NCBI GenBank assembly: GCA_024696005.1
Contig: JAILHF010000040.1
Location: 1 to 53,344 of the forward strand
Direction: 5' to 3'
From: Lachnospiraceae bacterium
GTDB lineage: Bacteria > Bacillota > Clostridia > Lachnospirales > Lachnospiraceae
DNA: 53,344 nt
Below are positions 14,711 to 23,517 of the stretch, in pieces. Made by a program: the position numbers and the translations under genes. The notes below the pieces were generated by a model. The model saw only the letters and a program-made list of their open reading frames with translations. It ran no database searches and was not told the origin of the DNA. Position 1 is the stretch's first letter. Each line of letters starts with the position of its first letter.

Positions 14711-17302
14711 ATGGCGGCATTTGACAGGGTAAAGAGCGGCATTCCGGAGATGGACGCGGCGATCGACAACATCCGTCTCGGAGACAATGTGGTGTGGCGT
14801 GTTACGGACCTTTCCGAATTCAGGCTGTTCATGGAGCCTTATGTCAGGCAGGCGATCGAGGATAAGCGGAATATCATCTATTTCCGCTTTGCGAGTCATG
14901 AGCCTTTGATCGAAGACTGCCCGGAAGTAAAGCGCATCGATGTGCCGCTGTCACACAGGTTTGAAAATTTTACCGTCGACATCCACAACTTCATTGAACG
15001 GGAAGGCAGGGATGCGTTCTATGTCTTTGACTGTCTTTCGGAACTGCAGACTGCGTGGGCGACGGATCTGATGATGGGAAACTTTTTCCGTGTCACCTGT
15101 CCTTTTCTCTTTATTCTGGACACGGTAGCATTCTTCCCGATCATCCGCGGGAAGCATTCCGTGCAGGCGATCAAGAAAATGCACGATACCACGCAGCTCT
15201 TCTTTGACGTGTATTCGGACAAAAAGAATCATTATGTGCGTCCGGTCAAGGTATGGAGACGTTCTTCCGATACGATGTTCCTGCCGCATACCTACGAGCC
15301 GGAGAGCGGACAGTTCAGGCCCATATTGGACGGCGTGAAGTCCAGCCGCTTTTACCAGGCCCTCGGACAGGCGCAGCGTTCCGCCGATGAGCAGTATGCC
15401 GATTCCTGGGACCGTTTTTTCATGCATGCCAAGGTGCAGCATGAAAACGGTGCCGACATCACGGAGTCCTGCGCCAGGATGTGCAACATCATGATGACGC
15501 GTGACGAAAAGATGCGTGAGATGGTCAAAAAGCATTTTACGCCCGAGGATTATTTCGCGGTGCGCGATCACATGGTGGGAACGGGAATGATCGGCGGCAA
15601 GGCCTGCGGCATGCTTTTGGCCAGGGCCATCATCCGCAACCGGGAACCGGATATCGCGGAAGTGCTTGAGCCGCACGATTCCTTTTATGTCGGATCGGAC
15701 ATGTATTATACCTATATCGTTGACAATAACCTTTGGGACATGAGGATAAAGCAGCGCACGGAGAAAGGCTATTTTTCGCTGGCAGAGGAATTTGCGAAAA
15801 AGATCATGGAAGGCGTTTTCTCCGATGCCATGCAGGAGCAGTTTAAGCGGATCATAGATTATTACGGGCAGGATCCCTACATCATCCGCTCGAGCAGCAT
15901 TCTGGAGGACGGTTTCGGGAATGCCTTTGCCGGAAAATATGAGTCGGTATTCTGCGTCAACCGCGGCAGCCTGGAGGAGCGCATCGCGGAATTTGAGCAC
16001 GCGATCAAGGTTGTATACGCTTCCTCGATGAGCCTGTCGGCGCTGGATTACCGAAAGCGCCGCGGGCTGGATAAGCGTGATGAGCAGATGGCGCTTCTGA
16101 TCCAGCGCGTATCGGGATCCTATTACGGTTCGAGTTACATGCCCTGTGCAGCAGGAGTGGGGTATTCCTACAGTCCTTACCGCGTGATGAAGGATATCGA
16201 TCCGAAGGCGGGGATGCTCAGGCTGGTCATGGGGCTTGGAACCTCCGCGGTTGACCGGACGGAAGGCTCTTATCCCCGCATCGTCAATCTGGATAAGCCG
16301 CAAAAGACTTCCTATTCCTCGTCGGCCGACAAGCACAAGTTCTCCCAGGGAAAAGCCGAAGTGATCGACATGGCGGAACACATGCTCAAGAAGCTCTCGC
16401 TCGAAGAGCTTGCGCCGGTCTTTCCGAAGTATCTGGACAGGATCCTTCTGGAGCATGATCTGGACGCGGAATCGAGGCTGCAGGAGATGGGAAGATGGCG
16501 CGAGGTGAAGTTCATCTCCTGCAAAGGGCTTGTTGAAAACAAGCTGCTGATGGAACAGATGAAACGCATGCTCCTGTGCATCCAGGAAGAGTATGATTAT
16601 CCCGTTGATACGGAGTTTACGATCAACATTTCCGAAAACGGCGAATACTCGGTGGATCTTTTGCAGTGCAGGCCGCTGCAGGTGCAGAAGGGAAAGGGCG
16701 GAACGGTGGTGCCCCCGGATCTTCCGGAGGAGGCGATCTTTCTGGAAAGCAGGGGAGCGTCCATGGGCCTGTCCCGGACGACAACACTCGATATCATCGT
16801 CTATGTCGATCCGGTAAAGTATTACAACATGCCTTACAGGGAAAAAGACCTGGTGGCGAAGCTGATATCCGGGATCAACCGGCATTATTGCGATCAGGGC
16901 AGGCACATGATGCTGATCGTGCCCGGGCGGGTGGGAACCACGTCGCCGGAACTGGGTGTGCCCACGAGCTTTTATGATATCAGCGCCTTCGAGCTCATAT
17001 GCGAGACGGAGGAGACGAAAGCCGGCTATAATCCCGAGCTTTCCTACGGGAGCCATATCTTCCAGGATCTGGTCGAGGCGGAGATCCTGTATACAGCGGT
17101 ATTCCACAATGCCAAGACCATTCACTATCATCCGGAAAAACTGGAAGAATACCCGGATCTCATCGGGGAATTCGAGCAGAAGGAGGAGCTTCGGGACATC
17201 GTGCATGTTTATGATGTGAGCAGCGGCGGCTGTTCGGTATACAACGATGTGGCCGATGAGCATCTGGTGATCGCTTTTGCAAAGGGCTCGAAAAGCCTGT
17301 AA
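14711..17302 (+). CDS. KaiC-like domain fused to PEP synthase/PPDK N-terminal ATP-grasp domain
   Basis: 863 residues. The first 270 resemble a RecA/KaiC fold: SGIPEMDAAIDNIRLGDNVVW at the start (its P-loop glycines are missing) and a Walker-B-like FYVFDCLSELQ. From about 280 to 660 there is a PEP-synthase-type nucleotide-binding region: GGKACGMLLAR, then RSSSILEDGFGNAFAGKYES, MGLGTSAVDRTEG and LLQCRPLQ. The swivelling phosphohistidine domain and PEP-binding barrel of true PEP synthases are absent; the last 200 residues are unassigned. So it is unlikely to make PEP and may phosphorylate or bind another partner. It is paired with the RelA/SpoT gene, 15 bp away. Confidence 0.75.
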   Translation: MAAFDRVKSGIPEMDAAIDNIRLGDNVVWRVTDLSEFRLFMEPYVRQAIEDKRNIIYFRFASHEPLIEDCPEVKRIDVPLSHRFENFTVDIHNFIEREGRDAFYVFDCLSELQTAWATDLMMGNFFRVTCPFLFILDTVAFFPIIRGKHSVQAIKKMHDTTQLFFDVYSDKKNHYVRPVKVWRRSSDTMFLPHTYEPESGQFRPILDGVKSSRFYQALGQAQRSADEQYADSWDRFFMHAKVQHENGADITESCARMCNIMMTRDEKMREMVKKHFTPEDYFAVRDHMVGTGMIGGKACGMLLARAIIRNREPDIAEVLEPHDSFYVGSDMYYTYIVDNNLWDMRIKQRTEKGYFSLAEEFAKKIMEGVFSDAMQEQFKRIIDYYGQDPYIIRSSSILEDGFGNAFAGKYESVFCVNRGSLEERIAEFEHAIKVVYASSMSLSALDYRKRRGLDKRDEQMALLIQRVSGSYYGSSYMPCAAGVGYSYSPYRVMKDIDPKAGMLRLVMGLGTSAVDRTEGSYPRIVNLDKPQKTSYSSSADKHKFSQGKAEVIDMAEHMLKKLSLEELAPVFPKYLDRILLEHDLDAESRLQEMGRWREVKFISCKGLVENKLLMEQMKRMLLCIQEEYDYPVDTEFTINISENGEYSVDLLQCRPLQVQKGKGGTVVPPDLPEEAIFLESRGASMGLSRTTTLDIIVYVDPVKYYNMPYREKDLVAKLISGINRHYCDQGRHMMLIVPGRVGTTSPELGVPTSFYDISAFELICETEETKAGYNPELSYGSHIFQDLVEAEILYTAVFHNAKTIHYHPEKLEEYPDLIGEFEQKEELRDIVHVYDVSSGGCSVYNDVADEHLVIAFAKGSKSL

Positions 17303-17311
17303 ATACAGGCT
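17294..17311 (+). terminator. Hairpin spanning the stop codon, weak terminator candidate
   Basis: AGCCTGT-AAAT-ACAGGCT is a perfect 7-bp stem that includes the TAA stop codon of the preceding gene. Only CTTC follows, not a proper T-run, so termination may be inefficient. Confidence 0.35.
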
Positions 17312-17342
17312 CTTCGGAGTTCACAAAAGCTTCACAGAATAA

Positions 17343-17369
17343 TTAGCACTCACCACTTGACAGTGCTAA
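17343..17369 (+). promoter_or_regulatory. CIRCE operator (HrcA site)
   Basis: TTAGCACTC-N9-CAGTGCTAA matches the CIRCE consensus TTAGCACTC-N9-GAGTGCTAA at 17 of 18 positions. HrcA binds this palindrome and represses chaperone genes. It overlaps the -35 box of the Hsp20 promoter. Confidence 0.93.
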
Positions 17370-17385
17370 CAAACAGTGCTATAAC
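17357..17385 (+). promoter_or_regulatory. Promoter of the Hsp20 gene
   Basis: TTGACA (17357-17362) and TATAAC (17380-17385) with a 17-bp spacer form a near-consensus vegetative promoter. The -35 straddles the spacer and right arm of CIRCE, so HrcA binding would exclude RNA polymerase. A leader of about 100 nt follows. Confidence 0.9.
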
Positions 17386-17489
17386 GTAGTCAGAACAAAG
17401 GAAAAGAGAGGATCCGCAAGAAGATCTGAACACTCCTTCCTCTGCTCAGGAACTAAAGTTACCAGTATCTTGAGAAGGAGGCGAGTACT

Positions 17490-17939
17490 ATGTTGTTACC
17501 GAGACTTTTTGGAGAGGATCTGTTGGATGAGCTGGTTGATTTTCCGGATCCGAGAACGTTTTCGAAGATCGACCGCAAGCTGTACGGAAAGCACGCAGCA
17601 CAGATGATGCGTACGGACGTGCATGAGAGCGAAGAGGGCTACGAGGTCGACATCGATCTGCCCGGTTTCAAAAAGGACGAGATCAGCCTCAGCCTGGAGG
17701 ACGGTTACCTTACCGTCAGCGCGGCCAAGGGCCTGGATCAGGACAAAAAGGACCGCAAAGGCAGGATGATACGTCAGGAGCGTTATGCGGGCTCCATGCA
17801 GAGAAGCTTCTATGTTGGCGAGGCAGTCACCGAGGAAGATGTGAAGGCCGGATTTGAGGACGGCGTGCTGAAGATCAGCCTGCCCAAGAAAGATCCGAAG
17901 GAACCGGCAGGACAGCACCTGATCGCGATCGCCGGATAA
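17490..17939 (+). CDS. Hsp20/alpha-crystallin family small heat-shock protein
   Basis: 149 residues with the alpha-crystallin domain in the middle (RTDVHESEEGYEVDIDLPGF at the start and AGFEDGVLKISLPK at the end, which holds the GVLxIxLPK signature). Small heat-shock proteins form oligomers that hold unfolding proteins in the cytoplasm without using ATP. AGAAGGAGG precedes the ATG. The CIRCE site makes HrcA control very likely. A strong terminator follows, so it is probably monocistronic. Confidence 0.95.
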   Translation: MLLPRLFGEDLLDELVDFPDPRTFSKIDRKLYGKHAAQMMRTDVHESEEGYEVDIDLPGFKKDEISLSLEDGYLTVSAAKGLDQDKKDRKGRMIRQERYAGSMQRSFYVGEAVTEEDVKAGFEDGVLKISLPKKDPKEPAGQHLIAIAG

Positions 17940-17957
17940 AAAGAAAATGTTTTTCAG

Positions 17958-17989
17958 GGCAGCCCCGGGTGACCGGGGCTGTCTTTTTT
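17958..17989 (+). terminator. Intrinsic terminator after Hsp20
   Basis: CAGCCCCGG-GTGA-CCGGGGCTG stem with one or two further outer pairs and a run of six T. Confidence 0.93.
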
Positions 17990-18063
17990 GTGCTTATGGA
18001 AAAAGAAGCAGCGATATGATAAGATAAACGGGAGATTTTTGAGAATCCGGAGAAAACGGCTGC

Positions 18064-18753
18064 ATGGAAAGTCTGCGATACGAAACAGCCGGAAAAGAGA
18101 TCGTCTTGTTTCCGGCCGAAAAGGAGAACAGTCCGCTTCTGGTCCTGAACAGTTTTACGGATGATGCGGACAGTCTGAGAGGGGAGCTGAAGAAGCTTTC
18201 GCTTCGGGAGCATAACCTTCTTTGCATCTCAAAGCTGGAATGGGAGAATGATCTTTCTCCCTGGGAGGCGCCGCCTGCGTTTGCGAAAGAAGCGCCCTTT
18301 GGCGGGGGAGCGGATGCGTATCTTGCGCTTCTGCTCGATGTGATACTGCCCGGGGCAGAGGAACGGATCAAGGGAAAGCCCGCATTTACGGCGCTGGCAG
18401 GCTATTCCATGGCCGGGCTTTTTGCCCTGTACGCCGCTCATGAAACGGAGCGTTTTGACCGCCTGGCGTCCGTGTCCGGCTCACTCTGGTTTCCGGGCTT
18501 TAAGGATCATGTGTTTTCCCATCCGATGAAGAAGAAGCCGGATAAAGTCTATCTTTCTCTCGGAGACAGGGAGGACCGCTCCGGCAGTGCCCTTCTTCGC
18601 AGTGTACGGGAGAACACCGAAGCGATAGCGGCGCATTACAAAGAACAGGGGCTTAATGTCACGATGGAACTGAATCCGGGAAATCATTTCAAAGATCCCG
18701 GATGGAGGATCGCAAAAGGACTGGCCTGTCTTCTTGCAGATAAAGATTCTTGA
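18064..18753 (+). CDS. Alpha/beta-hydrolase, putative esterase
   Basis: 229 residues of the alpha/beta-hydrolase fold, closest in pattern to small esterases of the enterochelin-esterase/EstD kind. The nucleophile elbow is GYSMAG, an acidic residue is offered by LSLGDRED, and the histidine lies in NPGNHF. The first 40 residues lack a signal peptide. The ribosome site is weak (CGGAGAA well upstream), so the start is less certain. The next gene begins 46 bp downstream and may be co-transcribed. Substrate unknown. Confidence 0.7.
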   Translation: MESLRYETAGKEIVLFPAEKENSPLLVLNSFTDDADSLRGELKKLSLREHNLLCISKLEWENDLSPWEAPPAFAKEAPFGGGADAYLALLLDVILPGAEERIKGKPAFTALAGYSMAGLFALYAAHETERFDRLASVSGSLWFPGFKDHVFSHPMKKKPDKVYLSLGDREDRSGSALLRSVRENTEAIAAHYKEQGLNVTMELNPGNHFKDPGWRIAKGLACLLADKDS

Positions 18754-18799
18754 GATGAAGCAGAAAATCCCCGAAGGAAGAAAAAAGGAGAATGGCAAA

Positions 18800-19750
18800 A
18801 TGGTTGGATTGATCGTGGCACGTTCCAAAAACAATGTGATCGGGAAGAACGGGCAGATACCCTGGAGGATAAAAGGTGAGCAGAAACAGTTCAAGGAACT
18901 GACGACCGGAAATGTAGTGGTCATGGGACGCAGGTCCTATGAAGAGATCGGGCATCCCCTGCCGAACCGCATGAACATCATTGTGTCGAGAACAAAGAAG
19001 TTTGAGGGCGAGAACCTGCGCACGGCATCTTCCGTGCAGGAGGCGATCGAGCTGGCCGGCGATGCGGATGTGTATATCTCGGGCGGATACGGCCTGTATA
19101 AAGAGGCAATGCCTTTTGTGGACAAGATGTACATTACCGAGGTGGACACCGTGGTCGAGGACGGCGATGTGTTCTTTCCGGAATTTGACGAGAACGATTT
19201 TGAAAAAGAGATCGGCGAGACCGGAGGGGACGAGATACGCTACACCCGCACGGTCTATACGAGACGGGGGAGCGCAGCTGCGATCCGTTACCGCAGACTT
19301 GGGGAGGCAGATCTGGAGCGCTTTATCGACTTGCGGATCTCGCAGCTGACGGAAGAATACGTTTCGGAAGGGCGCAAGCTTCCGGAAGGCGTGGACCTGA
19401 AAGCGGCGCTTTTTGACTATTACCACAGGCACATGGCTGACGGGACGTTTGTTTCCTGGCTTGCGCTGGACGGCACGAAGATCGTGGGAACGAGCGGCAT
19501 GTCCTTTGTCGAGAAGCCGCCCTATTTCAGCTGCCCGAGCGGGAGGCTGGGGCTTTTGTCCAGCATGTATACGGATCCGGACTACCGCCGCAAGGGGATC
19601 GCGAAAACCCTGCTGCATAACGTGGTGGAAGAAGCGCGGGCCTACGGCTGCGGCGCGGTGCAGATCACGGCATCGGACATGGGTGTGAAGCTTTATACTG
19701 CCTATGGATTCAAGCATAACGGGAATTTCATGCAGTTCAATCTGGTGTGA
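18800..19750 (+). CDS. Dihydrofolate reductase fused to a GNAT acetyltransferase
   Basis: 316 residues. Residues 1-160 are a dihydrofolate reductase: MVGLIVARSKNNVIGKNGQI, PWRI, VVMGRRSYEEIG and YISGGYGLYKEA are the standard substrate and NADPH motifs. Residues about 168-316 are a GNAT domain with RLGLLSSMYTDPDYRRKGIA holding the acetyl-CoA motif. ATG 18800 is chosen because AAGGAG lies nine bases upstream and DHFRs begin at this point; a longer TTG-initiated frame overlaps the esterase. The DHFR part makes tetrahydrofolate; the acetyl acceptor of the GNAT part is unknown. No stop or frameshift separates the domains. Confidence 0.88.
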   Translation: MVGLIVARSKNNVIGKNGQIPWRIKGEQKQFKELTTGNVVVMGRRSYEEIGHPLPNRMNIIVSRTKKFEGENLRTASSVQEAIELAGDADVYISGGYGLYKEAMPFVDKMYITEVDTVVEDGDVFFPEFDENDFEKEIGETGGDEIRYTRTVYTRRGSAAAIRYRRLGEADLERFIDLRISQLTEEYVSEGRKLPEGVDLKAALFDYYHRHMADGTFVSWLALDGTKIVGTSGMSFVEKPPYFSCPSGRLGLLSSMYTDPDYRRKGIAKTLLHNVVEEARAYGCGAVQITASDMGVKLYTAYGFKHNGNFMQFNLV

Positions 19751-19774
19751 CAGCCGCCACGGAGGAGGAAGATC

Positions 19775-21334
19775 ATGATCAAAGCGCTTATTTTCGACAT
19801 GTACGAAACGCTGGTAAGCCTGATGGGGATGGGGAAGGAGTATTACGGCAGCGCACGCATGGCGGAAGATGCCTGCATTCCGGTGAAGGACTTTCAGAAA
19901 GTCTGGTGGGAGAGTGAAGAAGCCCGGAGCGTGGGAAAGCATTCGACGCAGGATGCGCTGGCGGAAACACTGCGGGCTTTCGGACGTTATTCGGATGAAC
20001 TGTTTGAGAGGATGATGAAAAAGCGCCTGGCTGCGCATCATGCGGCGTTCGCAAACGGATACATCCACCCGGAGATCTTCCCGATGCTGGACGCTCTGAA
20101 GGAGCGCGGATGTAAGATCGCCCTGATCAGCAACTGCTATAAGGAAGAAGCGGATGAGATACGGGAAAGCCGTTTCTTCCCTTATCTGGATGTGGCCATG
20201 CTTTCGAACGAACAGGGCTGCCGCAAGCCCGGGAAAGAGATCTATGAACGATGCCTGAAGGAGCTTGGGCTTTCGGCCGGCGAGTGTCTTTACGTCGGGG
20301 ACGGGGGCGCGCACGAGCTGGAAACGGCCGGGGAACTGGGAATGCATCCGGTACAGGCGACGTGGTACATCACGGAGAAAGAGGATCAGCCCTGCAGAAG
20401 GATGCCGGGCTTTGTCTGCGCGGAGACGCCCATGGAGGTCCTTCGTTGTGTGGAGGAGGGAGAGCTCATCGGTTATGCCTCCTGGTATCCGGAGGTCCCG
20501 GAGGGGGATTTCGTGTCAAGGCAGCCGACGTACGAACCCGGGAAATACTTTCCGCTGTTCCATGAAGGGGAATTCCGCCATGGAGAACAGAGCATGAAGT
20601 ATTACTGGTACGACCCGCGTGAGCACGGCCGGCAGGATAGCGGCAAGATGCCGCTTCTGACTTTCCTGCACGGAAAGAGCAATTCGCTGGTCGGGGAGCT
20701 GTGCATCAATTATACGGGGGCGGAATTCTATGCCTCGGAAAAATACCAGAAAACTCTGGGCGGAGCATATCTGCTGGTGCCGATCGCGAATGAATACCGC
20801 GATGAAGACGGCGTTCAGGGCACCTGGTCAGACGAATACTGTGAGATCCTGCATGCGCTGCAGGAGGAGTTTGTGAGGACGCATACGGAAGGTGTCGGAC
20901 TGCGCGTGCTGTATGGAAATTCGGCGGGGGCGTCGATGACATTTCGCATGATGGCCCGCTTCATGGATGACATCGATGTGGCGATACCGGTTGGCAGCAG
21001 CGCCTTTCCGGAGGATGCGGTTCTGGAAGAATTCGATGCGAAGGGGAAGCATCTTTTCCTGGCGATCGGAAAGCGGGACGAGTTCAATTCCTATGCGGAA
21101 TATGTCGAGCCGAAGCTTCCTCTGCTTCAAAAGATGAAAGGATGCTTCATCTTCACGCCGGAATGGGTATACAACGGCGATCATGGGATCGCATCGATCT
21201 ATGTCGGGGTGGAAATGGGGCAGCATTGCCTGGTCAACGCGATGCATGTTGATCTGATGTTTGACGACGGGACGCCGATGGAGGAAAGCCTCCCGGAAGG
21301 TGTCACCGGCTGGTTGAGGAGCCTCTATGGCTGA
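19775..21334 (+). CDS. HAD-superfamily hydrolase fused to an alpha/beta-hydrolase (esterase) domain
   Basis: 519 residues. The first 220 form a HAD phosphatase: LIFDMYETL (nucleophile Asp with a YET variant), LISNCY, KPGKEIYERCL and YVGDGGAHEL. Residues about 225-519 are an esterase-like alpha/beta-hydrolase: LLTFLHGKSNS, the nucleophile elbow YGNSAGASM and NGDHGI near the C-terminus as a possible catalytic His. Both catalytic sets look intact, so the protein may be bifunctional. It starts 24 bp after the DHFR-GNAT gene with GGAGGAAG upstream. The substrates of either half are unknown. Confidence 0.75.
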   Translation: MIKALIFDMYETLVSLMGMGKEYYGSARMAEDACIPVKDFQKVWWESEEARSVGKHSTQDALAETLRAFGRYSDELFERMMKKRLAAHHAAFANGYIHPEIFPMLDALKERGCKIALISNCYKEEADEIRESRFFPYLDVAMLSNEQGCRKPGKEIYERCLKELGLSAGECLYVGDGGAHELETAGELGMHPVQATWYITEKEDQPCRRMPGFVCAETPMEVLRCVEEGELIGYASWYPEVPEGDFVSRQPTYEPGKYFPLFHEGEFRHGEQSMKYYWYDPREHGRQDSGKMPLLTFLHGKSNSLVGELCINYTGAEFYASEKYQKTLGGAYLLVPIANEYRDEDGVQGTWSDEYCEILHALQEEFVRTHTEGVGLRVLYGNSAGASMTFRMMARFMDDIDVAIPVGSSAFPEDAVLEEFDAKGKHLFLAIGKRDEFNSYAEYVEPKLPLLQKMKGCFIFTPEWVYNGDHGIASIYVGVEMGQHCLVNAMHVDLMFDDGTPMEESLPEGVTGWLRSLYG

Positions 21335-21383
21335 GGCCCGAACGGAGCCTTTGGGGAAGAAAAACTTTGGATGGAGAGAAAGA

Positions 21384-21815
21384 ATGAGTGATATCAGAAC
21401 GATCCTGGTCATTGATGCCCAGGGAGGCGGGCTCGGCAGACAGCTGATCACAACGATCAAAAAGGATTTGCCGGAGCTTCATATCCTGGCGGTGGGAACC
21501 AATTCCAGCGCGACAGCGGCCATGCTGAAAGCAGGTGCGGATGAGGCAGCCACGGGAGAAAACGCCGTCAGGGTAGCCTGCCGGAAGGCGGATGTCATCA
21601 TGGGGCCTGTCGGAATGGTGATCGCGGATGCCATGCTCGGAGAGATCACGCCGGCCATGGCCTGCACGATCGCCCAGGCCGGGGCTAAGCGCATCATGAT
21701 CCCGTTTTCCAATTGCGACAACTATATCGCGGGAGTTTCCGATTTCAGCACAGGGCACCTGATCGAGGATGCGCTGAAACAGCTGCACAGCTGCTTCGCT
21801 TCCTCAGGCTGTTAG
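21384..21815 (+). CDS. DUF3842 family protein
   Basis: 143 residues from ATG 21384 (GGAGAGAAAG upstream); a longer frame overlaps the HAD-esterase gene. It starts IRTILVIDAQGGGLGRQL, the glycine-rich Rossmann-like N-terminus that marks DUF3842, and continues with LAVGTNSSATAAMLKAGAD and a conserved PFSNCDNYIAG. The family is of unknown function and common in Clostridia. It is followed after 21 bp by the AEC transporter and is probably part of the same transcript. Confidence 0.8.
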   Translation: MSDIRTILVIDAQGGGLGRQLITTIKKDLPELHILAVGTNSSATAAMLKAGADEAATGENAVRVACRKADVIMGPVGMVIADAMLGEITPAMACTIAQAGAKRIMIPFSNCDNYIAGVSDFSTGHLIEDALKQLHSCFASSGC

Positions 21816-21836
21816 GGCGGGAGCGTTCGGAGAAAG

Positions 21837-22799
21837 ATGGAAAATCTCTTATTCAGCATAAATGCGACCGCACCGGTCTTTGCGCTCATGGTGCTGGGCT
21901 ATCTGTTCCGCAAAATCGGCCTGATCGATGAGAAGGCGGCTTCGTGGATGAACAGCTTCGTTTTCAAGGCGGCTCTGCCGGTCCTGGTATTCAAGGACCT
22001 GGCGGGACAGGATTTCGCCGGAACATGGAACGGGAAATACGTGTTATTCTGCACGCTTGTGACAGCTGCCAGCATTGCAGGCATCGCGCTTCTTTCCAAA
22101 TGGATCGTGCATGACAGGGCAAAGCGCGGGGAGTTCATCCAGAGTTCCTATCGCAGCAGTGCCGCGCTTCTGGGGATTGCCTTCATTCATAACATCTACG
22201 GGGACACAGCCGTCGGCATGGGACCGCTCATGATACTCGGAAGTGTTCCGCTTTACAATATCTTTGCGGTGATCGTGCTGATGCTCACGGCTGAGGGAAG
22301 GGAGGATGCCGCGAAAGACAGGTCCGCGCTGCTTCGGTCGACGCTCCGGGGGATCGTCACCAATCCGATCATCATCGGGATCGCGGTCGGCCTTTTGTGG
22401 TCGCTGCTTGGCATCCCGCAGCCGAAGATCTTTCAGACCGTCGTCACGGACCTGTCCGTGCTGGCCACGCCTCTCGGCCTGATGTCGATGGGTGCGACGT
22501 TTGACTTCAAAAAGGCGCTCGGGGATGTGAAACCGGCGCTGATCGCTGCCTTCATCAAGCTCTTTGCCCTGGCAGCGATCTTTCTGCCCCTTGCAGTGGC
22601 ACTGGGCTTTGCCGGGGAACAGATCGTCGCCGTTCTGGTGATGCTCGGCTCCGCGACGACCGTAAGCTGTTATATCATGGCAAAGAGCATGGGGCATGAA
22701 GGGACGCTCAGCAGCAGCGTGATCATGCTGACGACCTTCGGCTGCTCGTTTTCCCTCACACTCTGGCTGTATGTGCTCAGATGCCTGGGTGTGATCTGA
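21837..22799 (+). CDS. AEC (auxin efflux carrier) family transporter
   Basis: 320 residues, almost wholly hydrophobic, with about ten membrane segments in two five-helix bundles. The first repeat begins VFALMVLGYLFRKIGLID and the second around GIVTNPIIIGIAVGLLW. The NPIIIGIAVGL helix and the SSAALLGIAF segment are common in this family. AEC carriers move small organic acids such as malate or malonate in bacteria; the cargo here cannot be read. CGGAGAAAG precedes the ATG. Confidence 0.9.
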   Translation: MENLLFSINATAPVFALMVLGYLFRKIGLIDEKAASWMNSFVFKAALPVLVFKDLAGQDFAGTWNGKYVLFCTLVTAASIAGIALLSKWIVHDRAKRGEFIQSSYRSSAALLGIAFIHNIYGDTAVGMGPLMILGSVPLYNIFAVIVLMLTAEGREDAAKDRSALLRSTLRGIVTNPIIIGIAVGLLWSLLGIPQPKIFQTVVTDLSVLATPLGLMSMGATFDFKKALGDVKPALIAAFIKLFALAAIFLPLAVALGFAGEQIVAVLVMLGSATTVSCYIMAKSMGHEGTLSSSVIMLTTFGCSFSLTLWLYVLRCLGVI

Positions 22800-22824
22800 T
22801 CTCACAAGAAAAAGGAGGAGTGAC

Positions 22825-23517
22825 ATGGCAGAGGTGATACGGATCAATGAAAACACATGGCGCATCGAGGACGGGATGGTGCGTTTTTTTGTTCTGGAGG
22901 GCAGCGACAGGGCGCTGATGATCGACAGCGGGATGAACACACCCGATGCACGCAGTATCGCGGAGGGCATCACGGACAAGCCGCTTGAGCTGCTTAACAC
23001 GCACGCGGACCGGGATCACATTTCCGGAAACGCGGCGTTTGAAAGCTGCTACATGAGTCCCGCAGAAGAGGGGAATTTCAGCGTCAAAGGGGAAGCCATG
23101 GCGATCAGGCCCATAAAGGACGGAGATGTGATCGATCTCGGGAACAGACCGCTTCGGATCATCGACATCCCGGGGCATACGCCGGGAAGCGTGGCGATCC
23201 TGGATGTGAACGCACGCGTGCTGATCTCGGGAGATTCCGTGCAGAACGGCACGATCTTCATGTTCGGGCCGTTTAGGGATCTGAAGACCTACATTTCCAG
23301 CATGGAAAAGCTTCGCACTTACGAGGAGAGCTTTGATGTCATTTACCCTTCGCACGGAAGCTTTCCGGTGGAGAAGGAGCTTACGCGGAAACTGATCGAA
23401 GGAGCGAAAGAGATCCTTGCGGGCAGTGCGCAGGGGAAAGAGGAAGATCTCTTCGGCAACAGGGTCATGCACTACAGCTTTCCTTATGCGGGCTTTTTCT
23501 GTGAGCTTCCCGGGTGA
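22825..23517 (+). CDS. MBL-fold metallo-hydrolase
   Basis: 230 residues with a metallo-beta-lactamase fold. The metal motif reads NTHADRDHISGN, with Asp where most members have the second His of HxHxDH. Other motifs are DIPGHTPGSVAIL, LISGDSV and YPSHGSFPV. The variant is seen in a Clostridial subgroup of unknown substrate; a hydrolase of thioesters or lactones is possible. AAAGGAGGAG precedes the start. It is the last gene of the run and ends 93 bp from the convergent anti-sigma gene. Confidence 0.85.
   Translation: MAEVIRINENTWRIEDGMVRFFVLEGSDRALMIDSGMNTPDARSIAEGITDKPLELLNTHADRDHISGNAAFESCYMSPAEEGNFSVKGEAMAIRPIKDGDVIDLGNRPLRIIDIPGHTPGSVAILDVNARVLISGDSVQNGTIFMFGPFRDLKTYISSMEKLRTYEESFDVIYPSHGSFPVEKELTRKLIEGAKEILAGSAQGKEEDLFGNRVMHYSFPYAGFFCELPG

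Noticed and set aside
14951-17263. 770-codon minus-strand frame opposite the KaiC/PEP-synthase-like gene
   Set aside because: Same explanation; the + strand product has clear PEP-synthase motifs.
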